Source: Geobacter sp. AOG2
Lineage (GTDB): Bacteria; Desulfobacterota; Desulfuromonadia; Geobacterales; Pseudopelobacteraceae
DNA length: 64,000 nucleotides
Assembly: GCF_019972295.1 (NCBI RefSeq)
Contig: NZ_BLJA01000001.1
Span: 1,696,107 to 1,760,106 of the forward strand
Reading direction: 5' to 3'
This document shows positions 40,827 through 51,100 of the stretch, one piece after another (the stretch's first letter is position 1; each line of letters starts with the position of its first letter). Below the pieces are notes generated by a model. That model was not told the origin of the DNA, did not search any database, and worked only from the letters and a program-made list of their open reading frames with translations. Position numbers and translations under genes: made by a program.

Positions 40827-42464
40827 TTACAGGGTCAGTTCAGCATGGCCGTGGTACAGCTCGTCCCGTTCCCGTATCACATCATCGCTCTCAAGATATT
40901 CGTCGAAGCCCATTACCCGGTCGATTACGCCGCCGGGGGTGATCTCGATAATCCGGTTGGCGATGGTGGAAACGAACTCGTGGTCGTGGGAAGCGAACAA
41001 AACCACCTCAGGGAAGGCAATGAGCCCGTCGTTCAGGGCGGTAATCGACTCCAGGTCCAGATGGTTGGTCGGTTCGTCCAGGATCAGTGCGTTGGCGCCC
41101 GAGAGCATTATGCGGGACAACATGCAGCGCACCCGCTCACCGCCGGAGAGGACCGAGGTTTTCTTGGTCGCTTCGTCGCCGGAAAAGAGCATCCGCCCCA
41201 GGAAGCCACGGGCAAAGGTTTCCCCCTCGGTGGGGGGCGAATACTGACCCAGCCAGTCGATCAGGCTCAGGTCCTTCTCAAAATAGCTGCTGTTCTCCTT
41301 GGGGAAATAGGATGTGGTGATGGTTACGCCCCAGCGGAAGGAACCGCTGTCCGGTTCAAGCTCGCCGGACAGGATCTGGAAGAGGGTGGTGCGGGCCAGG
41401 GTGTTGCCGCCTACAAAGGCGATTTTATCGTTTTTGCGCACGATCAGGTCCAGGTTGTCCAGTACCTTGACCCCGTCTATCTCCTTGGTGAGACCGGATA
41501 TTTCCAGGATGATGTCACCGCAGGGGCGCTCGGCCTTGAACATGACATGGGGGTATTTGCGCGACGAAACCGGCATCTCTTCCAAGGTCAGCTTGTCCAG
41601 CAACTTCTTGCGAGATGTGGCCTGCTTTGCCTTGGAGGCATTGGAGGAGAAACGCTGGATAAATGCCTTCAACTCTTCGGCCTTCTCGGATACTTTGCGA
41701 TTTTCGTTCTGGCGCTGCTTTAGGTTCAACTGACTGGCGTGGTACCAGAAATCGTAGTTACCCACGTAGACCTGGATACGGCCGAAGTCAATGTCGGCGG
41801 TGTGCGTGCAAACCTGGTTGAGAAAGTGGCGGTCATGGGAGACCACAATCACGGTGTTGGGGAAACGGAACAGGAAATCCTCCAGCCAGGAGATGGATTT
41901 CAGGTCTAGGTTGTTGGTTGGCTCGTCCAGAAGCAGCACGTCCGGGTTGCCGAACAGGGCCTGGGCCAGCAGGACGCGTACCTTGTCGCCGCCCTCCAAT
42001 TCCTTCATCTTCTTGTGGCGCAGTTCCTCGGGTATGCCCAGTCCATTCAGCAGCACCGCCGCCTCGGATTCGGCCTCGTAGCCGTTCATCTCGGCGAAAT
42101 CGGCTTCCAGTTCCGCAGAGCGGACACCGTCCGCCTCGCTGAAATCGGCCTTGGCGTAGATCGCCTCACGTTCAACCATGACTTTGTAAAGCTGCTCATG
42201 TCCTCTGATGACGGTGTTGAACACCGTCTCCTCGTCAAAGGCAAACTGGTCCTGGCGCAACACCGCAAGGCGCTCGCGGGGGCCGATCGTGATCTCCCCC
42301 TTGTCCGGGGTGATCTCGCCCGAGAGAATCTTGAGAAAGGTGGACTTGCCGGCGCCGTTGGCCCCGATCAGGCCATAACAGTTGCCCGGAGTGAATTTGA
42401 TGTTCACGTCCTTGAACAGGACGCGCTTGCCGTAAGAGAGGGCAATGTTTGAAGCGGTGATCAT
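40827..42464 (-). CDS. ABC-F family ATPase, YbiT-like
   Basis: A 545-residue soluble protein with two ABC ATPase domains and a linker, as in translation factors of the ABC-F class. The first domain has Walker A GANGAGKST and Walker B LLLDEPTNNLDL, and a signature that reads ELEGGDKVRV. The second has Walker B LILDEPTNHLDLE and a good LSGGE signature, but its Walker A reads GGNTLARTT (near 352-360), with the key Lys replaced by Arg. The family acts on the ribosome E site. A terminator-like hairpin upstream of it suggests its own control. Confidence 0.9.
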   Translation of the reverse strand: MITASNIALSYGKRVLFKDVNIKFTPGNCYGLIGANGAGKSTFLKILSGEITPDKGEITIGPRERLAVLRQDQFAFDEETVFNTVIRGHEQLYKVMVEREAIYAKADFSEADGVRSAELEADFAEMNGYEAESEAAVLLNGLGIPEELRHKKMKELEGGDKVRVLLAQALFGNPDVLLLDEPTNNLDLKSISWLEDFLFRFPNTVIVVSHDRHFLNQVCTHTADIDFGRIQVYVGNYDFWYHASQLNLKQRQNENRKVSEKAEELKAFIQRFSSNASKAKQATSRKKLLDKLTLEEMPVSSRKYPHVMFKAERPCGDIILEISGLTKEIDGVKVLDNLDLIVRKNDKIAFVGGNTLARTTLFQILSGELEPDSGSFRWGVTITTSYFPKENSSYFEKDLSLIDWLGQYSPPTEGETFARGFLGRMLFSGDEATKKTSVLSGGERVRCMLSRIMLSGANALILDEPTNHLDLESITALNDGLIAFPEVVLFASHDHEFVSTIANRIIEITPGGVIDRVMGFDEYLESDDVIRERDELYHGHAELTL

Positions 42465-42490
42465 GTGTATCGGTTCCTTTCAAACAAATA

Positions 42491-42519
42491 AAAAAACCAC
42501 AGGATAATCCCTGTGGTTC
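42491..42519 (-). terminator. Intrinsic terminator or attenuator upstream of the ABC-F gene
   Basis: On the minus strand AACCACAGG-GATTAT-CCTGTGGTT then TTTTTTA, a perfect 9-bp stem with T7. It lies 27 nt before the ABC-F start and 122 nt after yaiI, so it either ends yaiI transcription or attenuates the ABC-F gene. Confidence 0.7.
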
Positions 42520-42640
42520 AGGTGATAGGTTTTTATATCATTATTAGCGTCTCAACGGCAATCGATAATTCTCGTTCCGTGTCAAACACAGAATAATTGC
42601 CTTCCGCGGCGGGCGAGGTTAGGGGGGCGCACCAGTAGTG

Positions 42641-43111
42641 CTAGTGCTGGATATGTTTCCTCCCCTTGGCCATACGGGTCAGCAGGCTGTCCAGAGAGGA
42701 TGCGAAGCGCTGGCGGTCCGTTGCCCCGAACTGAGCCGGTCCTCCCTGTACCACGCCCGCACCACGCAGTTCCATCATCAGGTCGCGCATGGAGAGGCGC
42801 TCACCCACATTCTCCTCGGTGTAGATCTCTCCCCGCGGATCAATCCCCACCGCGCCTTTGGCGACGATTCGGGCTGCCAGCGGGATGTCGGCGGTTATGA
42901 CCACGTCTTCCGGTGCGGCATGTTCGGCAATGTAGTCGTCGGCAACGTCGGACCCCTCGCTTACCACCACCGAATCAATCAAACGGGAATGGTGTTTGGC
43001 AAGGCTGGTGTTGGCCACCAGGGAGACCGGAATCTCCAGGCGTTCGGAGGCGCGAAAGGCAATCTCCTTGATGACCCGTGGGCAGGCGTCGGCATCAATC
43101 CATATGCGCAT
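42641..43111 (-). CDS. YaiI/YqxD family (DUF188) protein
   Basis: A 156-residue protein with the family opening [21 protein letters not shown] and the downstream [17 protein letters not shown] and [18 protein letters not shown]. The Asp-rich pattern fits the PIN-like nuclease fold assigned to this family, but no activity is established. GGAGT precedes the ATG. The adenosine-specific kinase gene diverges from it. Confidence 0.88.
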   Translation of the reverse strand: MRIWIDADACPRVIKEIAFRASERLEIPVSLVANTSLAKHHSRLIDSVVVSEGSDVADDYIAEHAAPEDVVITADIPLAARIVAKGAVGIDPRGEIYTEENVGERLSMRDLMMELRGAGVVQGGPAQFGATDRQRFASSLDSLLTRMAKGRKHIQH

Positions 43112-43318
43112 GGTTACTCCTTGTTGTTAATCGGGGAATGAGATATTACCACAGAATGGCAGTCGTTGTCCTTCCCAAAGGTTGCGACGGCTCTCCGGGA
43201 AATTCATGCAAACCGTGGTAAAATTCATCCAAGCGCCCGAAGGGCACCTTCATAACGGGAGAGACAACGGACCGGTATCGAACCGCCCGGCGGGATAGGG
43301 CACAGAAGAGGAGGGCGT

Positions 43319-43807
43319 ATGCAACTGGAGATTCATGACGTCAAGATCGATTACCCCGAAGGATGCAACATCATTCTCGGTCAGACCCATTTCATCAAAA
43401 CCGCCGAAGATCTGTACGAGGTTGTCGCCACCACGGTACCCCAGGCTAGCTTCGGCATTGCCTTCACCGAGGCGTCCGGCCCTTGTCTGATCCGGTCCGA
43501 GGGGAACGACGACGGGCTGATCAGGGCATGCGTGACCGTCCTCAAGGCCATAGGCGCCGGTCATGTCTTCTGCATCCTGCTGAGGGACGCCTATCCCATT
43601 AATATCCTTAACCAGGTGAAGAACTGCCCGGAGGTCTGCCAGATTTACTGTGCCACGGCAAATCCGCTCCAGGTTATCGTCGCATCAACCCTCCAAGGGT
43701 GGGGCATCCTGGGAGTGATCGACGGTTTTGCCCCCAAAGGGGTGGAATCGGACGAAGAGCGTCAGGAACGCCGTAATCTGTTGCGCACCATCGGTTACAA
43801 GCTGTGA
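43319..43807 (+). CDS. Adenosine-specific kinase family protein (DUF355)
   Basis: A 162-residue protein matching the adenosine-specific kinase/DUF355 family in length and text (VKIDYPEGCNIILGQTHFIKT, ASFGIAFTEASGPCLIRSEGND, ANPLQVIVASTLQGWGILGVIDGFAPKGVE). An archaeal homologue is reported to bind adenosine and AMP; kinase activity is not well proven. Ribosome-binding GAGG is upstream. The stop shares text with the next frame, but the next gene probably starts at 43828. Confidence 0.88.
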   Translation: MQLEIHDVKIDYPEGCNIILGQTHFIKTAEDLYEVVATTVPQASFGIAFTEASGPCLIRSEGNDDGLIRACVTVLKAIGAGHVFCILLRDAYPINILNQVKNCPEVCQIYCATANPLQVIVASTLQGWGILGVIDGFAPKGVESDEERQERRNLLRTIGYKL

Positions 43808-43827
43808 GGGTAGGGCGGCGTAGCGGG

Positions 43828-44361
43828 ATGAAGCGTTTGACGATGGCGCTGCTGCCGGCAGTTTTTTGGGTGCTTCTGTATGCAGCCGCTGAAGGGAAGG
43901 AGATACGCAGGATGGAGACATTGACCATTACGAGTCCGGGCTTTAGCCAAGGAGGCGCCATACCGGCCCGCCACACCTGCGACGGGAACGACACCAGCCC
44001 ATCCCTTATCATCGCCAAGGTGCCGTCTACAGCCCAGAGTTTGGCGCTAATCATGGACGACCCGGATGCGCCCATGGGGGACTGGGTTCACTGGGTAGTG
44101 TGGAACATCCCGCCCCGGACGTGGGAGATCCCCGAGAACAGTCTGCCGCCCCAGGCCGTCCAGGGGAAAAACGATTGGCACCGCACCGGCTACGGCGGCC
44201 CCTGTCCGCCGTCCGGAACGCACCGCTATTTTTTCAGGGTTTATGCGCTGGATATCACGCTGCACCTCGGCAACTCCACCACCAAGGGCGATCTGGAACG
44301 GGCCATGCAGGGGCATATTTTGGGTAAGGGGGAACTGATGGGGACGTATAAGAGGCGGTGA
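43828..44361 (+). CDS. YbhB/YbcL (Raf kinase inhibitor-like) PEBP protein
   Basis: A 177-residue PEBP-fold protein with a signal peptide (MKRLTMALLPAVFWVLLYAA), then FSQGGAIPARHTCDGNDTSPSL, IMDDPDAPMGDWVHWVVWNIPP and GPCPPSGTHRYFFRVYALD, the anion-binding pocket signature. Function of bacterial members is unclear. The frame reaches back to a GTG at 43804 overlapping the kinase stop, but ATG 43828 gives a clean signal peptide. Confidence 0.88.
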   Translation: MKRLTMALLPAVFWVLLYAAAEGKEIRRMETLTITSPGFSQGGAIPARHTCDGNDTSPSLIIAKVPSTAQSLALIMDDPDAPMGDWVHWVVWNIPPRTWEIPENSLPPQAVQGKNDWHRTGYGGPCPPSGTHRYFFRVYALDITLHLGNSTTKGDLERAMQGHILGKGELMGTYKRR

Positions 44362-44460
44362 GGGAGCTTAGACAAAGCTCGTAAAGGCAACCAGGCAGGA
44401 AGAGGGGGCCTTCCGATCACAGGGTTTTGATAGCGCAAAACAGCACTGTCGCAAACGCCG

Positions 44461-44486
44461 AATGGCCACGGTTTCCCGTGGCCATT
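44461..44486. terminator. Perfect hairpin between convergent ybhB-like and fumarase genes
   Basis: AATGGCCACGG-TTTC-CCGTGGCCATT, an 11-bp perfect stem with a 4-nt loop. No clear T tract, so termination is likely from position rather than form. Confidence 0.5.
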
Positions 44487-44508
44487 CGCGCTGCCGGCGC
44501 AATAATTT

Positions 44509-46134
44509 CTACAAACCGAGCTGTTTGAAGAAGTCGTTCCCCTTGTCGTCCACCAGGATGAATGCCGGGAAGTCCTCCACCTCTATCTTCCAGACCGCTT
44601 CCATTCCCAGTTCCGGGAAATCGATGCACTCGACCTTCTTGATGTTTTCCTCGGCCAGGACTGCGGCCGGGCCGCCGATGGAGCCGAGATAGAACCCGCC
44701 GTATTTCTTGCAGGCGTCGGTGACCTGCTGGCTGCGGTTCCCCTTGGCAATCATGATCAGCGAGCCGCCCTTGGACTGGAGCTCGTCCACATAGGAGTCC
44801 ATGCGACCGGCAGTGGTGGGGCCGAAGGAACCGGAGGCCTTGCCTGCCGGGGTCTTGGCCGGGCCTGCGTAGTAGATGGGGTGCTTCAGCAGATATTCGG
44901 GCAGGGGCTTGCCGCTATCCATGATCTCTTTGAACTTCGCGTGGGCGATGTCGCGGCCCACCACGATAGTACCGCTCAGCAGGAGCGGGGTAGAGACCGG
45001 ATGCTTGGTCAGTTCGGCCAGGATTTCCTTCATGGGTTTGTTCAGATCGATCTTGACGCCGTGGCCGTGCTTGCCGCGGTATTGTTCGGGAATCAGGCGG
45101 CCGGGGTTCCGGTCCATCTCCTCCACGAAGAGGCCGTCCTTGGTGATCTTGGCCTTGATGTTGCGGTCTGCCGAGCAGGAGACCGCCATGCCGACCGGAC
45201 AGGATGCCCCGTGACGCGGCAGACGGACGACACGCACGTCGTGGGCAAAGTATTTGCCGCCGAACTGGGCGCCGATGCCCAGTTTCTGGGCTGCTTCAAG
45301 GAGTTTTGCCTCCAGCTCCAGATCGCGAAAGGCTTGGCCGTGCTCGTTGCCTTGGGTGGGGAGGCCGTCCAGGTCTTTGGCGGTGGCCAGTTTGACGGCC
45401 TTCATGCAGGCGTCGGCGCTGGTGCCGCCGATGACGAAGGCGATGTGGTAGGGGGGACAGGCGGCGGTGCCCAGGTATTTCATCTTTTCGACCAGGAATT
45501 TTTCCAGCTTGCCCGGGGTGAGTAGAGCCTTGGTCTCCTGGAACAGCATGGTCTTGTTGGCCGAGCCGCCCCCCTTGGCCATGAACAGGAACTTGTAGTA
45601 GTCGCCGTCGGTGGCCATGATGTCGATCTGGGCCGGCAGGTTTGTGCCGGTGTTGACTTCTTTGTACATATCCAGGGCCACGGTCTGGGAGTAGCGCAGG
45701 TTCTCTTCGGTGTAGGTCTTATAGACCCCCTTGGACAGCCATTCCTCGTCCTTGACGCCGGTCCAGACCTGCTGGCCTTTTTTGGCGACGACCGTCGCGG
45801 TACCGGTGTCCTGGCAGACCGGAAGCTCGAACTGGGCCGAGATTTCGGCGTTGCGAAGAAACGCCATGGCAACACCTTTGTCGTTCTGGGAGGCTTCGGG
45901 GTCGGAGAGGATCTTGGCCACCTGCTCGTTGTGGGCTGGGCGCAGCAGGAATGAAACATCCCGCATGGCCTCATTGGCCAGGATGGTGAGTGCCTCAGGG
46001 CAAACCCTGATGACCTGCTTGCCGGCAAACTCGGCCAACTCGACGTACTTTTCGCTTCCCTCGATCTTGCGGTACGTGGTTTCATCCTTGGCAAGCGGGA
46101 AGGGTTCCTGATAGACGAACGGTTTGGTGGACAT
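44509..46134 (-). CDS. Class I (iron-sulfur) fumarate hydratase
   Basis: Interconverts fumarate and malate in the TCA cycle. The 541-residue chain is the single-polypeptide FumA/FumB type. Cysteine cluster ligands include C107 in [11 protein letters not shown] and those in [41 protein letters not shown] and [16 protein letters not shown] are also typical. AAAGGAG lies 9 nt before ATG 46134; a longer frame upstream is not used. The [4Fe-4S] cluster is oxygen-sensitive, in keeping with an anaerobic lifestyle. Confidence 0.95.
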   Translation of the reverse strand: MSTKPFVYQEPFPLAKDETTYRKIEGSEKYVELAEFAGKQVIRVCPEALTILANEAMRDVSFLLRPAHNEQVAKILSDPEASQNDKGVAMAFLRNAEISAQFELPVCQDTGTATVVAKKGQQVWTGVKDEEWLSKGVYKTYTEENLRYSQTVALDMYKEVNTGTNLPAQIDIMATDGDYYKFLFMAKGGGSANKTMLFQETKALLTPGKLEKFLVEKMKYLGTAACPPYHIAFVIGGTSADACMKAVKLATAKDLDGLPTQGNEHGQAFRDLELEAKLLEAAQKLGIGAQFGGKYFAHDVRVVRLPRHGASCPVGMAVSCSADRNIKAKITKDGLFVEEMDRNPGRLIPEQYRGKHGHGVKIDLNKPMKEILAELTKHPVSTPLLLSGTIVVGRDIAHAKFKEIMDSGKPLPEYLLKHPIYYAGPAKTPAGKASGSFGPTTAGRMDSYVDELQSKGGSLIMIAKGNRSQQVTDACKKYGGFYLGSIGGPAAVLAEENIKKVECIDFPELGMEAVWKIEVEDFPAFILVDDKGNDFFKQLGL

Positions 46135-46290
46135 GCGCTGATTCTCCTTTCGTTGCCGGGAAATGCGGCTTTGGTTATATGTTTGGGCACATCTGGAATG
46201 TGTGTTGTATACAAGAAACAATGAGCGCATCTTAGTGAAAAGCTCGCCCTTTGTCGAGAGCTAAGTTTGGGTTGCAACCGGTGATAAAAA

Positions 46291-46320
46291 TTGACAGATT
46301 TAGTGGGGCTATGCTAATCC
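46291..46320 (+). promoter_or_regulatory. Promoter candidate for cysE
   Basis: TTGACA at 46291-46296 then TAATCC at 46315 with an 18-nt spacer. The -35 is perfect, the -10 poor. Confidence 0.35.
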
Positions 46321-46360
46321 TATACTATTATTTTCCACTGTTTGCATGGGAGTTTTTACC

Positions 46361-47035
46361 ATGTTCAAGAACCTCCGCGAGGATATAAATTCCGTCTTTG
46401 AGCGCGACCCGGCCGCCCGCAATGTCATGGAGATCATCTTCTGCTATCCCGGCCTGCATGCCCTCTGGATATATCGTATTGCCCACTGGTTCTGGGTCCG
46501 CGAGTTTTTCTTTCTGGGGCGTCTTACCTCCCACGCCGGCCGTTTTCTGACCGGCATCGAGATCCACCCCGGCGCCAAGATCGGCCGCAAGTTTTTTATC
46601 GACCACGGCATGGGAGTGGTGATCGGCGAAACGGCCGAGATCGGAGATAACGTGACCCTGTACCACGGCGTGACCTTGGGCGGGGTAACCTGGGACAAGG
46701 TGAAGCGCCATCCGACTTTGGGCGACAATGTAGTGATCGGTTCGGGGGCCAAGGTGCTGGGACCGTTCACCGTGGGCAAGGGGGCCAAGATCGGTTCCAA
46801 CTCGGTGGTGGTCAAGGAGGTCCCGGAAAACGCCACGGTGGTCGGCATCCCCGGCCGGGTGGTCATGGCCCAGGAAAAGAAGGAAGAAGCCCGCCCCGAC
46901 CTGCAGCACGGCCAATTGCCCGACCCGGAGGCCACGGCCATCTCCTGTCTGTTCGATCAAATTCGCGAACTGGAGAGAAAGTACGCCGCCCTGGCAGAGG
47001 AACATGAGGCGTTGAAGAAGAAGATTAGCGGCTGA
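46361..47035 (+). CDS. cysE: Serine O-acetyltransferase, short EpsC/CysE type
   Basis: Makes O-acetylserine from serine and acetyl-CoA, the first step to cysteine. The 224-residue protein has the hexapeptide-repeat left-handed helix with [70 protein letters not shown], and a C-terminal coiled coil ([20 protein letters not shown]). It lacks the long N-terminal helical domain of E. coli CysE (273 residues). ATG 46361 has GGGAG at 8 nt; an in-frame ATG at 46346 is less good. Confidence 0.93.
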   Translation: MFKNLREDINSVFERDPAARNVMEIIFCYPGLHALWIYRIAHWFWVREFFFLGRLTSHAGRFLTGIEIHPGAKIGRKFFIDHGMGVVIGETAEIGDNVTLYHGVTLGGVTWDKVKRHPTLGDNVVIGSGAKVLGPFTVGKGAKIGSNSVVVKEVPENATVVGIPGRVVMAQEKKEEARPDLQHGQLPDPEATAISCLFDQIRELERKYAALAEEHEALKKKISG

Positions 47036-47141
47036 CCCCCGCCTTCCCGCGCCTCAGTCTGCTGGAGAGAGGCAGAGTAGCTTTCCCCAGCGAGGAGGGA
47101 TCGTACGTGCCGTTGTGCAATAAACCCAAGAAAGTCAAGCA

Positions 47142-47969
47142 ATGATCAAACGTCAGACAACCATCAACCGTATTTTCAAGATTACCGGGATAGGCCTTCA
47201 TACCGGCCAACCGGTCAACCTGGAGTTCCTTCCCCGTCGCGAGTTTGGCATAGCCTTTGTCATCAACGGCCAGATGATTCCGGCCCGCTACGACATGGTG
47301 GCCGACACGCGCCTCTCGACACTGATCGCCAAGGAGGGCGCATCGGTTTCCACCATCGAACACCTGATGGCGGCCTTTTATTTCTCCGGCATCACCAACT
47401 GCCTGGTTTATATTGACGGACCCGAAGTGCCTATCATGGACGGCTCGGCTTGGGAGTTTTATCAGGGTATGTGGAAGGCAGGTGTCTACGAGTTCCCGGA
47501 AAACGGCGTCTATCTGAAGGTGCTCCGCCCGGTGGAGGTCAGCCGCAACGACGCATTCCTGCGGGTCAAGCCGCTCAATACCCTGGAAATCACCATGTCC
47601 ATCGAGTTCCGGTCACCGGTGGGAAAACAGAAAAAACGGGTCACGGACGTAGAGAATGCTTTCTCGATCATCAACTCCCGCACCTTCGGCTTCATCGAAG
47701 AGCTTGAAGCAATCCGCAAAGCGGGATTGGCAAAAGGTGCGACCCTGGACAATGCCGTGGCAATCGGGGAGGACAGCATCGTCAACCCCCACGGCCTGCG
47801 GTACAAAAAGGAGCTGGTGAACCACAAAATCCTGGATCTGATCGGCGACCTGTATACCAGCGGCTACCGCATCCTCGGCAAAGTGGAGGCCAACAAGACC
47901 GGTCATCACCTCAACAACCTGCTGCTGAAAGAGATCTTTTCAGACCCTGCCAATTACGCCATCTACTAA
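47142..47969 (+). CDS. lpxC: UDP-3-O-acyl-N-acetylglucosamine deacetylase
   Basis: Committed zinc-dependent step of lipid A synthesis. The 275-residue protein has the zinc His in TIEHLMAAF (H74), the second His and Asp in VNHKILDLIGDL and the C-terminal GHHLNN histidine, with GIGLHTGQPVNLEFLP at the start and IMDGSAWEF. It is somewhat shorter than E. coli LpxC (305). Presence shows a lipopolysaccharide-type outer membrane. It stands apart from other lpx genes. Confidence 0.95.
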   Translation: MIKRQTTINRIFKITGIGLHTGQPVNLEFLPRREFGIAFVINGQMIPARYDMVADTRLSTLIAKEGASVSTIEHLMAAFYFSGITNCLVYIDGPEVPIMDGSAWEFYQGMWKAGVYEFPENGVYLKVLRPVEVSRNDAFLRVKPLNTLEITMSIEFRSPVGKQKKRVTDVENAFSIINSRTFGFIEELEAIRKAGLAKGATLDNAVAIGEDSIVNPHGLRYKKELVNHKILDLIGDLYTSGYRILGKVEANKTGHHLNNLLLKEIFSDPANYAIY

Positions 47970-48120
47970 TCTACCACGTCACTGCAAGTCCTGACAGGAG
48001 CGAATCTTACGCGTCCTTCTGCCCTTTTTTGACCCGAGGGGACAGAAGGGCTGCGCCTTGCAGGTCGATAAAATCGTAGTGAGGAGGCTGTGGCGAGCAA
48101 GAAGGCGAGATGCAGCCCTC

Positions 48121-48173
48121 GGTACGTTGAGTCTTCGAGCAGGTAGCAACACCGCAGATCAGCGCCGCAGTGG
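48121..48173. repeat. Palindrome-led intergenic repeat, copy C
   Basis: Aligns without gaps to copy B (7261-7313) over 53 nt; 12 differences counted. It occupies the space between lpxC and the convergent asmA-like gene. The left half of the B palindrome is missing here. Confidence 0.6.
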
Positions 48174-48178
48174 ATCTT

Positions 48179-51100
48179 CTATTGCCCCAGTATGACCTCT
48201 CCCGTATCCGTAAACAACTTCACCGGCAGCTCAAAGACGCGCTTGAAGATATTCAGGGCTCCTTTGGCCATGGACTTGACCGGAATAGCGCTCACCTGCG
48301 GGTCGGACCATTTGCCCTTGGCCTCGAAATAGGCAGTTACTACCGATTTTCCTTTGCCGGTCAGCAGCCAGCCCACCACCGGGATACGGTTGACGATCTT
48401 GTCCACGGTTTGGAGCGGTTGGACACCGATGGTGAAATTGAGGTCCTCATTTACCATGTCCGCCGTGCCGATGACCGAGATATTCATGGCATTGCTGTTG
48501 ATGAAAAGATTTTGCGTTGCAACGCTGCCGTCGCTGAAGGCGAAGCTGCCGTGAATGTCGTTATAGGGCATACCGCCCGACACCATGTCAGGGAGCTGGA
48601 ATTTGAGCAGTTGGGACACGTTGAGGATCGAGAACATTTTGGAGAGCACGTTGAACTTGCGCAGGGTGCCCTTTTCCAGTTTCAGTTTTACGTTGCCGAG
48701 TGCTGTTTTCTTGAGGTCCGCAAGGGTTGCCCCCCGGGCGGTCAGGTCGCCGGACAGTTTTAAGGTTCCGGTTACCTCCTTGCTCACGTTCAACGCCTGC
48801 AAAAGGGGCTCCGCATTGACCCGCTCGATGCCGAAGTTAATGTCATAGCGCCGATCCTGGCCGGTTCCCGGCGCAATACGTCCCTTTGCGGTAACCTTGC
48901 CGTTAAACAGCCCGGCTTCCAACCCCTGAACATAGAGAATGCCGTTTTCCTGGTGCAGGGACGCACTTAGTCTTGAGTAGGGAACTTTTTCGTATTTTCC
49001 CGCATCGGCATTCAGTTTGAGATTCAGATTCAAGGGTGATGGAGTTTGTTTTTCTTCGCCCCCCTGTTCGGAGAGTTTGGCGAGTTGGAACAGGTCGTCA
49101 AGGTCGAGATAGGATGAACTGAACGCCAGATTGGCTGTTGGGGCAGCCCCTGTGATGTAATCGCCGCTGACGCTGAAATTGGACGCATTAAAGAGCCCGG
49201 ACAGACGGTTGATGGCATATTTGCCGTCCCCGATGGCCAAAACGGCATGCAGGCGGCGGATGCTCGTATTGGCTGCTTTGGCCGGTGAGAGGTTGAGGTC
49301 GCGCAGAAAGAACTGGGGTGATGACAAGGTAATCTCGGCCTCGGCATTCTTCATGCTTTTGACCCGGCCGCGCAGGTGGAGGAGCGAGTCGCCGTAACGG
49401 GCATTCATGCTGGAGGTCTCCAGGCTGTTGCCTTGGAAGGTGATCGTGCTGTTGATGCCGCTGACCGGTTTCAGTTTTGGGTTGGGCAGAAAGGAAAATG
49501 CGTTCAGGGCAATACTGCCGGAATAATCCATGGCCGAAAAGTCTTCGGGGTTCCCGCTGCCGCGGATGTGGGCCTGGACCCTCCCCCGCGGGTGGTACTG
49601 CTGCCACATGGGCATGATGGGGAGTGCATCGCTTAACAAAAACGAGTTAGTCTGCACATCGAAACCGAGATACGGTTTATTGGCGTATCTCAACAGGGCA
49701 TTTGCGGAGACGCTGAGGGGCGGCAGGGTGTAGGCCAGGCTGGTCAGCTTGACCTCGCCCGGTGGGAGGGTCGAACTAAAGGCCAAGTGGTTTGCCATAC
49801 CCGCCGGTTTACGGATAGCACCGGGAAAGGTATAGTTCGCCTGTTTGAGATCCCACTCGCCGTCCAGCCGGTAGGCTGAATAGTGGCCGCTGCCGGTCAG
49901 GACAAGGTTGGAGTTGCCGTTGAAATCGAGCTTGTTTGCTCCGATGATTCTGGCCAGCCATGCTATCTCGGGGGCGCGGGGAGTGATTTCCATGCGGACC
50001 GGGTAGTTACCTTGTTTGTCGGTGTTGTATTCCGTGATCGAGCCCTGCAACTTGAATGGTGACGAGCCGAAGGAACCGGTCATGCCGATCAGGTTGAAAT
50101 TCTTCCCCTTCAACTCGATAGTGCCCTTTATGTTGTTGAACGTCGGCGCCTTGGGGCCGTAACTGAGGACAGCCTTTTCAACCGGTCCCCGGATCAGAAG
50201 GGTGTTGTAATTGTCGCCCCGTTCCATGTGAGCGATCTGGCTGATTCGTCCGTCCAGCACACCGGTATCCAGCTTGAAAATCCCGGACTTGATCTTGTTC
50301 TCGATATAGTCACTGGTATCGGTCGGGATGATTCCGTAGGGAACGTAGCCCCTAACATCCTCGTAGCGGAAGGTGCCCGGAGTGGCCGCCTTGGCGACGA
50401 TGCGCGGATCTTTACTCGCATAGTCGTATAGTTGGACGCTTCCCTTGATCCTGAAGCCATCGGTGCTCAGGTCGATGGTTTTGATATCCAGCAGCTTGGC
50501 GTTGAGTTTCAGGTCGTACTCCGCCAGAAGGAAGCGGGGAGCTACGGTGGCGTGAAATATAGTCGGCCAGATCACGGCAGTGTTGTTGACGCGGATCTTG
50601 CCTTTAGCGGCAAATTCACGGGGTTTGCCCTTAAAGCTGGTGGCGACGTCCAGGCGGCCGCCCGGATTGGCGAAAGGTATGTGGTTGCCAAAGTAAGGCC
50701 AGAAACGGCCGATCTCGGCTTGTTTGACGTCTGCGTCGCCGTTCACTTCCATATCCAGCAGGGATTGGCCTTTTTCGGGAAGCCTGACCGTGCCGTTCAG
50801 AGTAATCTTGGCGGGAGCCCCCGATAGGGCAGGCATGTCACAGACGAGCTTGACGCTCCCCTTGCGGCCGCGTGCAAGGTGATCCAGGGTCAGGGCAATA
50901 TTGGTGGCGGCAACCTCCGGGAGCCCCTCTTTGCCCACGGCCATGTCGTGCCACTTGATCGTACTGCGCTTGAGTTGCACCTTGCGGAACTGAATCTGCA
51001 TGCCTTCTTTGCCCGGCGCCAGCAGATCGTCGATGTTCAGCTTCCCGTCTTTGTTCCGTACCAGGCGGATGTCCGCGCCATCCAGGGCTACGTCGCGCAA

